Positions 8,785-16,159 of a DNA stretch of 33,930 nt are shown piece by piece. Both the position numbers and the translations under genes were made by a program. The number at the start of each line of letters is the position of its first letter. The first letter of the stretch is position 1. Origin of the DNA: Planctomycetota bacterium (GTDB taxonomy: Bacteria; Planctomycetota; Phycisphaerae; WQYP01); the NCBI GenBank assembly GCA_021852275.1, contig JAJZNX010000187.1, positions 1 through 33,930 of the forward strand, given 5' to 3'. Below the pieces are notes generated by a model. The model was given only the letters and a program-made list of their open reading frames with translations, was not told the DNA's origin and did no database searches.

Positions 8785-8825
8785 CTGGCGGTGATTTGGG
8801 TGCTTTTGCCTGAAAGGTCAATGCC

Positions 8826-10283
8826 ATGGCACGTGTGGTCATACTGGGTGCGGGAATTGCGGGTCATACGGCGGCCTTGTTTGCACGGCGGCGGCTGCCG
8901 CGGTCACACCAGGTGATTGTTGTATCGCCCAAAGATATTTACAACTGGATTCCATCCAATATATGGGTGGGTGTGGGAGCCATGCCGTACAGCAAGGTGG
9001 TGGTGCCGCTGCGGCCGGTGTATGCAAAGATGGGAATAGACTTTGTCCAGGCCCGGGCGGTGGAAATACATCCGGAAGGGACCGGCGCGGTGAGTGCGCC
9101 GCGGGTTGTCGTGGAAAGCACGGGTGACGGCGAGGCCGGCCAGCGCCGGGAAATCGGCTACGATTATCTGATTAACGCCACCGGTCCGAAACTCAATTTT
9201 GCCGCCACGCCGGGGCTTGGCCCGGAAGGCTTTACGCAATCGGTCTGCACGTATGAACATGCGGATAAAGCGGCAGGAGCATTTATGGCGGCAGTGGAAG
9301 AAATGAAAATGGGCCGCCCCCAGACCCTGCTCATCGGTACCGGCCATGGCATGTGTACGTGCGAAGGGGCGGCGTTTGAATTCGTGCTGAATGTGGAATT
9401 TGAACTCCGGCGGCACCAGGTGCGCGACAAAGCCCGTGTGGTGTTTATCACCAATGAACCGGAACTGGGGGATTTTGGTGTGGGGGGTATGCACTTCAAA
9501 CGCGGCGGCTACGTGGTAAGCAGCAAATTGTTTGCGGAATCCCTGTTTGTGGAACGGGGGGTGGAATGGATTACCGGCGCGCACGTGCAGAAAGTTGAGG
9601 CGGGCAAGGCGTTCTACGAAACCCTGGATGGTGAAAACCATGAAGCAGCGTTTGATTTTGCCATGCTTCTGCCACCGTTTACCGGTGCCGGGATGAAGGC
9701 GTTGGATCGGGCGGGCCAGGATATCACTGCGGATCTATTTATGCCCAATGGCTTTATGAAGGTGGATGCGGATTACAGTAAAAAAGATTTTACGCAGTGG
9801 AAAGCCTCCGATTGGCCGCAGAGCTATCGGAATCCAAAGTATGCCAACATCTATGCGGTGGGCATCGCATTTGCCCCGCCGCATGCCATTTCCCGCCCAC
9901 GGGTCAGCGCCAGGGGTACGCCCATTTCACCGGCTCCGCCGCGAACGGGCATGCCATCGGCGATCATCGGACGGGTGGTGGCCAACAATATCGCAGACCA
10001 GGTGCTGGGCCGGACCCGCCGCCAGCCAAAAACCGCTTCCATGGCGAACCTGGGAGCGGCATGTGTGGCGTCGGCGGGAGCGAACTGGTGGTCCGGCACG
10101 GCTGCCTCCATGACCATGTACCCTATTGTACCGGATTTTCAGCGATTTCCGGAATACGGCCGCGACCTGAAATTTACGTTTGGTGATATTGGCTCCGCCG
10201 GTCATTGGATCAAAAAAATTCTCCACTACATGTTTATCTATAAGGCCAGGGCGCTGCCATTTTGGTGGCTGATTCCGGAGTAA
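8826..10283 (+). CDS. sqr: Sulfide:quinone oxidoreductase-like flavoprotein
   Basis: A 485-residue FAD-dependent disulfide-reductase-fold protein. It has the Rossmann motif GAGIAG (8-13) and the YNWIPSNIWVGVG block near 40-52, as in the SQR/FCSD/NDH-2 superfamily. A cysteine pair CTC (Cys177, Cys179) lies in GTGHGMCTCEGAAFEF, and a further cysteine in NLGAACVASAG (about 412) matches the second redox cysteine of SQRs. The end is an amphipathic or aromatic helix (HWIKKILHYMFIYKARALPFWW) suited to membrane attachment. The expected reaction is oxidation of sulfide to sulfur with electrons passed to the quinone pool, useful for detoxification or energy. The ATG at 8826 fits the Rossmann start. The last 353 bp are present a second time at 11903-12255. 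A 46-codon gene is translationally coupled downstream. Confidence 0.9.
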   Translation: MARVVILGAGIAGHTAALFARRRLPRSHQVIVVSPKDIYNWIPSNIWVGVGAMPYSKVVVPLRPVYAKMGIDFVQARAVEIHPEGTGAVSAPRVVVESTGDGEAGQRREIGYDYLINATGPKLNFAATPGLGPEGFTQSVCTYEHADKAAGAFMAAVEEMKMGRPQTLLIGTGHGMCTCEGAAFEFVLNVEFELRRHQVRDKARVVFITNEPELGDFGVGGMHFKRGGYVVSSKLFAESLFVERGVEWITGAHVQKVEAGKAFYETLDGENHEAAFDFAMLLPPFTGAGMKALDRAGQDITADLFMPNGFMKVDADYSKKDFTQWKASDWPQSYRNPKYANIYAVGIAFAPPHAISRPRVSARGTPISPAPPRTGMPSAIIGRVVANNIADQVLGRTRRQPKTASMANLGAACVASAGANWWSGTAASMTMYPIVPDFQRFPEYGRDLKFTFGDIGSAGHWIKKILHYMFIYKARALPFWWLIPE

Positions 10284-10427
10284 CATCATGAGTATGAATC
10301 AATCAGATCAGCATGCACCGCTGCCCACACACACCACGCGTTTCTTCCGCACGTTTGTGCCGTGGCAGGTGCTGAAATTTATTTCCATCAACCTCAAAAT
10401 GATCCGCATGATCCGGCGGTCGCATTA
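9931..10427 (+). repeat. 497-bp direct repeat, copy 1 (sqr 3' end plus orf46)
   Basis: This segment recurs at 11903-12567, identical by eye except for the 165-bp element and its 3-bp duplication inserted in copy 2 (665 minus 168 equals 497). The left boundary coincides with an 11-bp stretch CGGCTCCGCCG, also found at the end of the 87-bp repeat. The right boundary falls inside the stop codon of orf46 (TAA here, TAG in copy 2). Copy 1 is the uninterrupted version, contiguous with the full sqr gene. Confidence 0.95.
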
Positions 10428-10428
10428 A
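10288..10428 (+). CDS. 46-residue basic protein coupled to sqr, copy 1
   Basis: A short gene, MSMNQSDQHAPLPTH at the N-terminus followed by FFRTFVPWQVLKFISINLKM and ending MIRRSH. It has a polar head and a basic, hydrophobic, probably helical tail that could associate with membrane. Its Shine-Dalgarno is the GGAG (10277-10280) within the last sqr codons, seven bases before the ATG, so its translation is probably coupled to sqr. No family is recognised. Its conservation next to sqr in both copies supports a real gene working with SQR, perhaps as a small membrane partner; that role is inferred. Confidence 0.6.
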   Translation: MSMNQSDQHAPLPTHTTRFFRTFVPWQVLKFISINLKMIRMIRRSH

Positions 10429-10541
10429 GCGAGGCGTCATTTTGCCTGGTTGCATGGCGTGATACGTAGCGGTCAATACGGGATGAGCGGTACGGCTGGC
10501 CCCAAAGGTGCCACCTCCACGATGGGCCTCTAACATTGCTC

Positions 10542-10569
10542 TTGCAAAATAGGAAATTAATCCTATAAT
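10542..10569 (+). promoter_or_regulatory. Promoter and overlapping palindrome of the ATPase gene; likely leaderless
   Basis: TTGCAA (10542-10547), 16-bp spacer and a perfect TATAAT (10564-10569) stand seven bases before the ATG at 10577, so the transcript would begin at or next to the start codon. An 18-bp palindrome ATAGGAAATTAATCCTAT (10549-10566) fills the spacer and enters the -10 box, a classic place for an operator. No regulator gene is adjacent. The ATG at 10568 overlaps the promoter and is unlikely to be used. Confidence 0.6.
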
Positions 10570-10576
10570 GCAAACA

Positions 10577-11752
10577 ATGCTGGATCGTATTATAAAACCA
10601 ATGGTTACAAAGCGACTATCCGCTTATCCGGCGGTGGCGCTGCTCGGGGCACGCCAATGCGGCAAGACCACCCTGGCCCGTTCTCTGGGCGGAATTTACT
10701 TTGACCTCGAACACGAACCCGAGCAGTTACGGCTTGATCTCCAATGGGACAGAATCATCGCCGGAGGACAACTGGTGGTGCTGGACGAAGCGCAAAATTT
10801 CCCGGCGGTCTTTCCGCGATTGCGCGGTGCCATCGACCAGGATCGACGCCGCATGGGACGATTTTTACTTTTAGGCTCGGTTTCGCCGGCCTTGATGCGC
10901 AATGTATCTGAATCCCTGGCTGGCCGCCTTGCGCTGCTGGAGCTATCGCCGTTGACTTGGTTGGAGTTGCCCTCCGAGGAAGACCGCGCGAACTTGTGGC
11001 TTCATGGCGGCTATCCGGACGGCGGCGTGCTTGCGCCAGCACAGTTTCCTCAATGGCAAAAGGATTATCTCACCTTGTTGGCACAGCGTGATCTACCCGT
11101 CTGGGGACTGCCGGCCAATCCTTGGACCACGTCCCGCCTGCTGCGCATGCTGGCGGCCGTACATGGCCAGGCTTGGAATGCCTCTCGCCTGGGGGCCAGT
11201 CTTGCCCTGGACTACAAGACCATCAACAGCTACACCAGCTATTTGACGGGTGCTTTTCTGGTGCGGATGCTTGAGCCATATCAGGCCAATCTCGCTAAGC
11301 GCCTGGCTAAAAGTCCGAAGTGTTATTGGCGCGACAGCGGCCTCCTCCATGCTTTGCTTAACGTAGCCGACATGTCCTCCCTGCTGGTGCAGCCGTGGGT
11401 GGGGGCCAGTTGGGAGGGCTTTGTCATCGAGCAGGTTCTCTCTACGTTGTCTGCCATCGGCCGACCGCATCAGGCCTTTTATTTTCGCAGCAGCGACGGC
11501 TATGAAATTGATCTGGTGCTGGAACTAAGCGGTGAAAAATGGGCGATCGAGATAAAATTAACAACCGCTCCAACCCCGGCTGATTTTCAGCGTTTGAATA
11601 AGGCGGCGGATCTTATCGGGGCAGACCGGCGTTTTCTGGTGTCGCAGGCCGCGGCAAGTGCCGGCGACCAGCGCCAAGCCATGTGCAATCTGGACTGGCT
11701 GCTGGATCTGCTCCAACACGCGCCGGCGTCACGGGGAAAGCCCCTGGCCTAA
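10577..11752 (+). CDS. AAA_14/DUF4143-type ATP-binding protein
   Basis: A 391-residue protein of the widespread AAA_14-DUF4143 family. The P-loop GARQCGKTTL lies at about 24-33, a Walker B-like QLVVLDEAQNFP near 65, LLLGSVSP is the sensor-1 region and the WLHGGYPDGG motif sits at the domain boundary. The C-terminal DUF4143 region contains GYEIDLVLE and WAIEIKLT, the D...ExK pattern of a PD-(D/E)XK nuclease fold. Function of the family is unknown; members are patchily distributed and often found in accessory DNA. Here it is bracketed by the 497-bp direct repeats, which points to recent acquisition at this site. The start is set at the second ATG because the first lies in the -10 region. It has no partner gene. 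Confidence 0.85.
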   Translation: MLDRIIKPMVTKRLSAYPAVALLGARQCGKTTLARSLGGIYFDLEHEPEQLRLDLQWDRIIAGGQLVVLDEAQNFPAVFPRLRGAIDQDRRRMGRFLLLGSVSPALMRNVSESLAGRLALLELSPLTWLELPSEEDRANLWLHGGYPDGGVLAPAQFPQWQKDYLTLLAQRDLPVWGLPANPWTTSRLLRMLAAVHGQAWNASRLGASLALDYKTINSYTSYLTGAFLVRMLEPYQANLAKRLAKSPKCYWRDSGLLHALLNVADMSSLLVQPWVGASWEGFVIEQVLSTLSAIGRPHQAFYFRSSDGYEIDLVLELSGEKWAIEIKLTTAPTPADFQRLNKAADLIGADRRFLVSQAAASAGDQRQAMCNLDWLLDLLQHAPASRGKPLA

Positions 11753-11826
11753 GCCGCCAGCACCCATCATCGCGGCCTTAGTATTGATCGGGATGTTTGG
11801 TCGAGCCAACCATTGGCTGCCCAAAT

Positions 11827-11913
11827 CAAACTGTCATAATGGACTGCTCCGGTCAAGTGTACCAACATGGCACCCGCGGTCTGGTTCGATTGCCAGTTGG
11901 GGCGGCTCCGCCG
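11827..11913 (+). repeat. 87-bp intergenic repeat, copy A
   Basis: An 87-bp stretch aligns without gaps to 13890-13976 with 11 mismatches by eye (about 87 percent identity). Two 24-bp blocks are perfectly conserved, one including GGTCAAGTGTACCAACATGG. It ends in GGCGG-CT-CCGCC, a small stem-loop. The last 11 bp form the junction to the duplicated sqr tail. Upstream, AGCCAA (11804-11809) and TTGGCT (11813-11818) make another hairpin. TTGGCT-16-CATAAT (11813-11840) could act as a promoter. The nature of the repeat (insertion-sequence end, REP-like unit) is unknown. Confidence 0.75.
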
Positions 11914-12255
11914 CGAACGGGCATGCCATCGGCGATCATCGGACGGGTGGTGGCCAACAATATCGCAGACCAGGTGCTGGGCCGGACCCGCCGCCAGCCA
12001 AAAACCGCTTCCATGGCGAACCTGGGAGCGGCATGTGTGGCGTCGGCGGGAGCGAACTGGTGGTCCGGCACGGCTGCCTCCATGACCATGTACCCTATTG
12101 TACCGGATTTTCAGCGATTTCCGGAATACGGCCGCGACCTGAAATTTACGTTTGGTGATATTGGCTCCGCCGGTCATTGGATCAAAAAAATTCTCCACTA
12201 CATGTTTATCTATAAGGCCAGGGCGCTGCCATTTTGGTGGCTGATTCCGGAGTAA
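11903..12255 (+). pseudogene. Duplicated 3' fragment of sqr
   Basis: This is identical by eye to the last 353 bp of sqr and encodes its C-terminal 117 residues, including the AACVA cysteine and the membrane-attachment helix. It lacks the FAD-binding domain. The frame is open upstream through the 87-bp repeat as far as 11797, so a hybrid product is conceivable but has no clear Shine-Dalgarno. It is best read as a duplication remnant. Its stop codon TAA (12253-12255) is one of the two target-site copies of the inserted foldback element. Confidence 0.9.
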
Positions 12256-12420
12256 GGAACCGCGCAAAAATAAATTCGTGTTTTACGGCGCAGAAATTTT
12301 GGCCGCCAGCGAGGCGTGAGCGAGGCGCATACCCCGGCAGTGGGTCTGGAACGAGCGAACAACGAAGCTGGAGGCCAAAAGGGCCAGCCGGAAAGTGCGA
12401 AGTTATTTTTGCCCGGTTCC
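12256..12420. mobile_element. 165-bp foldback (MITE-like) element, copy A
   Basis: The ends GGAACCGCGCAAAAATAAAT and, on the other strand, GGAACCGGGCAAAAATAACT form inverted repeats matching at 21 of 23 positions. The match continues imperfectly for about 55 bp on each side (TTTTGGCCGCCAGC against TTTTGGCCTCCAGC), leaving a loop of about 55 bp. It is flanked by TAA at 12253-12255 and 12421-12423. The uninterrupted site with a single TAA is at 10281-10283, which proves the insertion boundaries. There is no transposase ORF, so it must have been moved in trans. The 3-bp T-N-A duplication fits transposases of the IS5 group as a guess. Confidence 0.9.
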
Positions 12421-12427
12421 TAACATC

Positions 12428-12568
12428 ATGAGTATGAATCAATCAGATCAGCATGCACCGCTGCCCACACACACCACGCGTTTCTTCCGCACGTTTGTGC
12501 CGTGGCAGGTGCTGAAATTTATTTCCATCAACCTCAAAATGATCCGCATGATCCGGCGGTCGCATTAG
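12428..12568 (+). CDS. 46-residue basic protein, copy 2, detached from its ribosome-binding site
   Basis: The encoded protein is identical to the one at 10288-10428, with the stop codon TAG instead of TAA because the duplication ends inside it. The foldback element lies between the GGAG Shine-Dalgarno (12249-12252) and this ATG, moving them 175 bases apart. The bases now upstream (GGTTCCTAACATC) offer no substitute. Expression of this copy is therefore doubtful. Confidence 0.45.
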   Translation: MSMNQSDQHAPLPTHTTRFFRTFVPWQVLKFISINLKMIRMIRRSH

Positions 12569-12667
12569 CCTGACGCACAGCGACCGGCTTCCAAACATCG
12601 ATACTTCTGGTAAGCACGGGACTGATCCAATGCGGATTCCAGACAAGGGCCGCCGCAGGCGCGCAAC

Positions 12668-13798
12668 CTACGCCAGGTGTAAGCGCAGCCACGCAAAGGC
12701 AATCTCCTGCATCTGCAGGTCAAAAGAGTGGCGTACCGGGAAGAACCGGCCCACATAATTTTTCGCTGCGCCGGCCCGGCGATAATGCTGCCGCAGACAA
12801 TGATGAGCTCCACGCATTCCGGCCAGGGAAAACAGCTCATCACGCGATGCATACTGCACCATCAACGGTGAGGGTGCCCGGCACGCCGCCAGATCCGGCC
12901 AGTCGCCCACCCGGCTTAAACCCGGCGGCCAGAACATCCACGTATGGTATTTTACATGTGCATCCACCAGCGGCTTGTACTTGCTCATCATGCCCACTAT
13001 GACCGCCGCATGAATGTGGTTGCACGTGGCCTGCAGCAGCGCCGCCCGGCAGCCACCGCCCGAAAGTCCCACACAGCCGATGCGCTGCGCCACCACGTCA
13101 TCCCGTGACCGCAGATAATTGACCGCCACCCGATCTTCATAACTGACGACCGCCGCCAGCGTGGTGCCCAGCACCGTGCAATATTTTTCTACCAGATGTT
13201 CATGGTCGTTAGCGGCCTCGTTGTAGGCCTGAATGTCCGCCCGGGTCACCGGGCCGGCTTTGCGGCGATGCTCCGCCGCCTTTGCGTGGCTCCTTGGAGG
13301 CATGGCAGGAAGCGGAAAGCGCCGACTTCCCCAGAGAAAAACATCCGGTACGAGCACCGCAAAGCCCCGTTCAGCCAGGGCATTGGCGAATGCCCGTCTG
13401 CCGTAAAACTGCCGGCGAGATGCCTGCAAAAATGGGGCCTCGCCACCCGGACCATCCGCAATTTTCTCCTTGCCGTAGTATTTAAATGCACCATGATCGT
13501 GAAGAGCAACCACCGCCGGCAACCGGCGTGCAGGAGCATGACGGGGCCGCAGCAGATAGGCATGCGTGCGAGGCCCATAACCCACCGACCAGGAAATTTC
13601 TTCGCCGATGATACGGGGAGTTTGCCATTGTCCGTCAATCGTCGGGGCCTGAGGTTTTTCCGTTCCAATGGAAAAATCCAACAATTGTCGCACGGTGCGT
13701 TGAGCCGTTATTCCCGGCGGCAATGACGGAAAAAGAGCATGCGCAGATTCTGCCGCAGCCACCCAATCGCTATATGGACCAAGATCCTGATAAATCAT
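12668..13798 (-). CDS. Alpha/beta hydrolase (acetyl-esterase / dienelactone-hydrolase-like)
   Basis: The 376-residue product has an alpha/beta-hydrolase fold. The probable nucleophile is the serine of GLSGGG (about 252-257), the acid is Asp in YASRDELF and the base is His in VRHSFD near the C-terminus, in the expected order. ALHDHGAF (about 98-105) is the oxyanion-hole strand. Related planctomycete proteins are annotated as acetyl esterases or large dienelactone hydrolases acting on sugar esters. No signal peptide is seen. The ATG at 13798 is preceded by a GGGGGG run five bases upstream. It is divergent from the membrane glycosyltransferase, with the second 87-bp repeat between them. Substrate not determined. 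Confidence 0.82.
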   Translation of the reverse strand: MIYQDLGPYSDWVAAAESAHALFPSLPPGITAQRTVRQLLDFSIGTEKPQAPTIDGQWQTPRIIGEEISWSVGYGPRTHAYLLRPRHAPARRLPAVVALHDHGAFKYYGKEKIADGPGGEAPFLQASRRQFYGRRAFANALAERGFAVLVPDVFLWGSRRFPLPAMPPRSHAKAAEHRRKAGPVTRADIQAYNEAANDHEHLVEKYCTVLGTTLAAVVSYEDRVAVNYLRSRDDVVAQRIGCVGLSGGGCRAALLQATCNHIHAAVIVGMMSKYKPLVDAHVKYHTWMFWPPGLSRVGDWPDLAACRAPSPLMVQYASRDELFSLAGMRGAHHCLRQHYRRAGAAKNYVGRFFPVRHSFDLQMQEIAFAWLRLHLA

Positions 13799-13889
13799 AA
13801 AAGCCCCCCTTCATTCTGCCCTTCGTGGGCGAAAGTGCCAAAAGGTTGATCACCATGTTCTGCGCCGGTCACCTTCAGCATACCCATAA

Positions 13890-13976
13890 CAAACTGACAT
13901 AAAGGGCTGCAGTGGTCAAGTGTACCAACATGGCACCGACGGCCTGATTCGCTTGCCAGTTGGGGCGGCTCCGCCG
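13890..13976 (+). repeat. 87-bp intergenic repeat, copy B
   Basis: This is the second copy of the repeat at 11827-11913, same orientation and length. It ends 12 bp before the start of the downstream membrane-protein gene. Conservation covers both ends, whereas sequence outside is unrelated, so the unit has defined boundaries (CAAACTG to CTCCGCCG). Confidence 0.75.
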
Positions 13977-13988
13977 ACACTATGCCTC

Positions 13989-16133
13989 ATGCCTAAAAGA
14001 CCGCATTATCGCAGAGCCATTACAGAGGCAGCGCCGGCAACCGGATCATTTCGGGTATGGCATCTGTTGGTTGCCCTGCCGCTCTCGACGGTGGTGGTGG
14101 CGGGCATCATTGCCGGACCACTGCTGCTGGTGGTGTTGTCGGTGGCCTTTAACGCCATCTGGGCCGCGATCATACTTTTACCGGCAACGGTATTTGGGCT
14201 GTTATGCACCATACGGCTGGCCAAAACCCCCGCCATCACCAATTCCCCATGGCCAGACGCCTGGCGAATTGTGATTTCCGCAGGCGTGGGACTGGGGGCT
14301 ATTTCGTTGGCCATGTTGCTGCTGGGGTCGTTGCATGCACTTACACACGGCATTCCCGGTCTGATGCTCATGGTGCTGACGGCAGCGGGATACCCGGCGG
14401 CCTCCGGCTTTGTGCGAACCATGGACAAAGCGTCGTTCACCCGCGTGCTGCAGTGGTCCGATGCGGCGATGCTGCTGGCGGCGTTGCCCCTGGGGTGTCT
14501 GCTGGTGGCATCCACCTTTCCGCCCGGCACGCTTTGGCATACAGAAGGGTATGGCTACGACGTATTGGAATACCATTTGCAATTGGCGCGGCAATTTTCA
14601 GCGGCGAATTCCACTGCGCCGGTGGTGGGCAATATTTATTCCTACCTTTCTTTGAATGTCGAGATGCTCTACACGCTGATTGCCTCTCTGGCTCGCAGCC
14701 TTATTGGCGTGGATTATCTTTATCCGCTGATTTATGGTGCCCAGGCGTTGCATGCCGCCATTACCGTTCTAGCCGCGGCGGCCATTGGGCTGATACCGAT
14801 TCCGCTGTCGCGGCTGGGCCGCATCTTCGCCTTCGTAGCGGTTTTAGCCGTACCATGGACCCTTGTGATCGGCTCGCTGGCTTATAACGACGGTGCCGTG
14901 TTGCTGTATGGAGCTTTGGCCATGGGGCTTACGGTGGCGGATTTATCCCTGGATTCAGCAATTATTCTGGGAATTCTGCTGGGGCTGGCGGTGGGTTGCA
15001 AAATGACTGCTGGCGTGATGATTTGTATTCCCGCAGCCGTGGTGCTGATGGCCCGTGCTAAATTTCGTTTTTTGCTGCTGGCCACCGTGGTGGCCCTGAC
15101 ACTTTACAGCCCGTGGATGGCCCGCAGTATGGTTTTTACCCATACCCGCCGGCAGTTTGGAAATCCTGTTTTTCCAATATTTTCCGGCTCATTGGGGCGG
15201 GGCCATTGGAGCAAATCTCTGGCCATTCGTTTTGATCGCGGACATCGCCCGCCGGCGGGGAGTGCTTCGTTTTCAGGACACATATCGGCTCTGGCGGACC
15301 AGTCTATACTTGACCGGCAATGGTCTCCGGGTGTTGCCGCATGGGCCGGCTTGTTGCACCATCCGCCGCAGTTCGGAGCCGGCGGCCGATGGCCGTGGCA
15401 TATTGGCATGTTGTGGCTGGCGATATTTCCGTCGCTGCTGCTGGCCATATTGCGCGGCCGCACCGCCGTTATGCTGCTGATATTTCTGCTGGTGCAGGTG
15501 CTCGCATGGCTCACATGTACACAACTGCAGGCCCGGTTTCTGCTGCCGACGATTTTGCCGATGGCCATTGTGCTGGGGCTGGCGGCGGACGCATTGCCCG
15601 CATTTCGCCGGTTTTTGCTGATCATTCTGGCCGGCCAGTCGCTGTTTTGCAGCTTGCTGCTGGCTCCGGAAACGGGACTGCTGGCTGGACCGCAAAATTC
15701 CACTCGGCCGCCACTGATCGGAGCATTATTATCTTTGCCGGAGGATTGGATTGAATCCTCGATTCCGTCGCATCTGTTCACCCGCCGGGATGTTATTGAT
15801 CTGGAAGGTTATTCATCCCCGCTGTATGTGCACGGGCGTGTGATTTACAACACGGTTTTTAACCGCAACAAGCTGGCCAGGGCGTTCCGGCAGGGCGGGG
15901 CGAAGGGAGCCATGGCGTGGTTGCAGCGGCATGGCGTGAATTATCTGATTGTGGATTGGAACGAAGTGCAACGTCTGCGGCGAACTTATGGTTTCGATCC
16001 AGTGATTACCCCGCGGAATATAAATTCCCTGATTCCGCTGGGCCTGAATCCACTGGCGGTTAAAACTTCGCCGGGAATCCAGATTTTTGCGGTAACAACG
16101 CCGGAATCTGCTGCAACGCGACTTTCACCTTGA
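13989..16133 (+). CDS. Polytopic membrane protein, ArnT/PMT-type glycosyltransferase-like
   Basis: The 714-residue protein has about 12 hydrophobic segments between roughly 20 and 570 and a soluble C-terminal tail of about 140 residues. The first long extracytoplasmic loop contains GYGYDVLEYHLQLARQF, which resembles the acidic loop-1 motif (W..DE..Y) of GT39/GT83-type lipid-linked sugar transferases. A positively charged HTRRQFGNPVFPIF stretch follows a mid-protein span, as in these families. It would use a polyprenyl-phosphate sugar at the outer face of the membrane; donor and acceptor are unknown. The ATG at 13989 (MPKRPHYRR) gives a basic N-terminus before the first span. There is no convincing Shine-Dalgarno. 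It converges on dnaA with a 26-bp gap. Confidence 0.7.
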   Translation: MPKRPHYRRAITEAAPATGSFRVWHLLVALPLSTVVVAGIIAGPLLLVVLSVAFNAIWAAIILLPATVFGLLCTIRLAKTPAITNSPWPDAWRIVISAGVGLGAISLAMLLLGSLHALTHGIPGLMLMVLTAAGYPAASGFVRTMDKASFTRVLQWSDAAMLLAALPLGCLLVASTFPPGTLWHTEGYGYDVLEYHLQLARQFSAANSTAPVVGNIYSYLSLNVEMLYTLIASLARSLIGVDYLYPLIYGAQALHAAITVLAAAAIGLIPIPLSRLGRIFAFVAVLAVPWTLVIGSLAYNDGAVLLYGALAMGLTVADLSLDSAIILGILLGLAVGCKMTAGVMICIPAAVVLMARAKFRFLLLATVVALTLYSPWMARSMVFTHTRRQFGNPVFPIFSGSLGRGHWSKSLAIRFDRGHRPPAGSASFSGHISALADQSILDRQWSPGVAAWAGLLHHPPQFGAGGRWPWHIGMLWLAIFPSLLLAILRGRTAVMLLIFLLVQVLAWLTCTQLQARFLLPTILPMAIVLGLAADALPAFRRFLLIILAGQSLFCSLLLAPETGLLAGPQNSTRPPLIGALLSLPEDWIESSIPSHLFTRRDVIDLEGYSSPLYVHGRVIYNTVFNRNKLARAFRQGGAKGAMAWLQRHGVNYLIVDWNEVQRLRRTYGFDPVITPRNINSLIPLGLNPLAVKTSPGIQIFAVTTPESAATRLSP

Positions 16134-16159
16134 TGGAAAAATAATTCCGGTGATCCTGA

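Larger units (their letters stand above)
11903..12567 (+). repeat. 497-bp direct repeat, copy 2, interrupted by a foldback element
   Basis: This repeats 9931-10427 with a 168-bp interruption (165-bp element plus 3-bp target duplication) at the sqr stop codon. Together the copies bracket 1475 bp of unique DNA carrying the ATPase gene and the first 87-bp repeat. Recombination between the copies would remove the ATPase and leave one complete sqr-orf46 locus. Confidence 0.95.

Noticed and set aside
11797-12255. Hybrid protein from the 87-bp repeat into the sqr tail
   Set aside because: The frame is open but lacks a Shine-Dalgarno, an N-terminal family match and the flavin-binding domain; treated as a remnant.
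11767-12267. Minus-strand open frame over the duplicated sqr tail
   Set aside because: The plus strand encodes an identical copy of a known gene end, so the antisense frame is a by-product.
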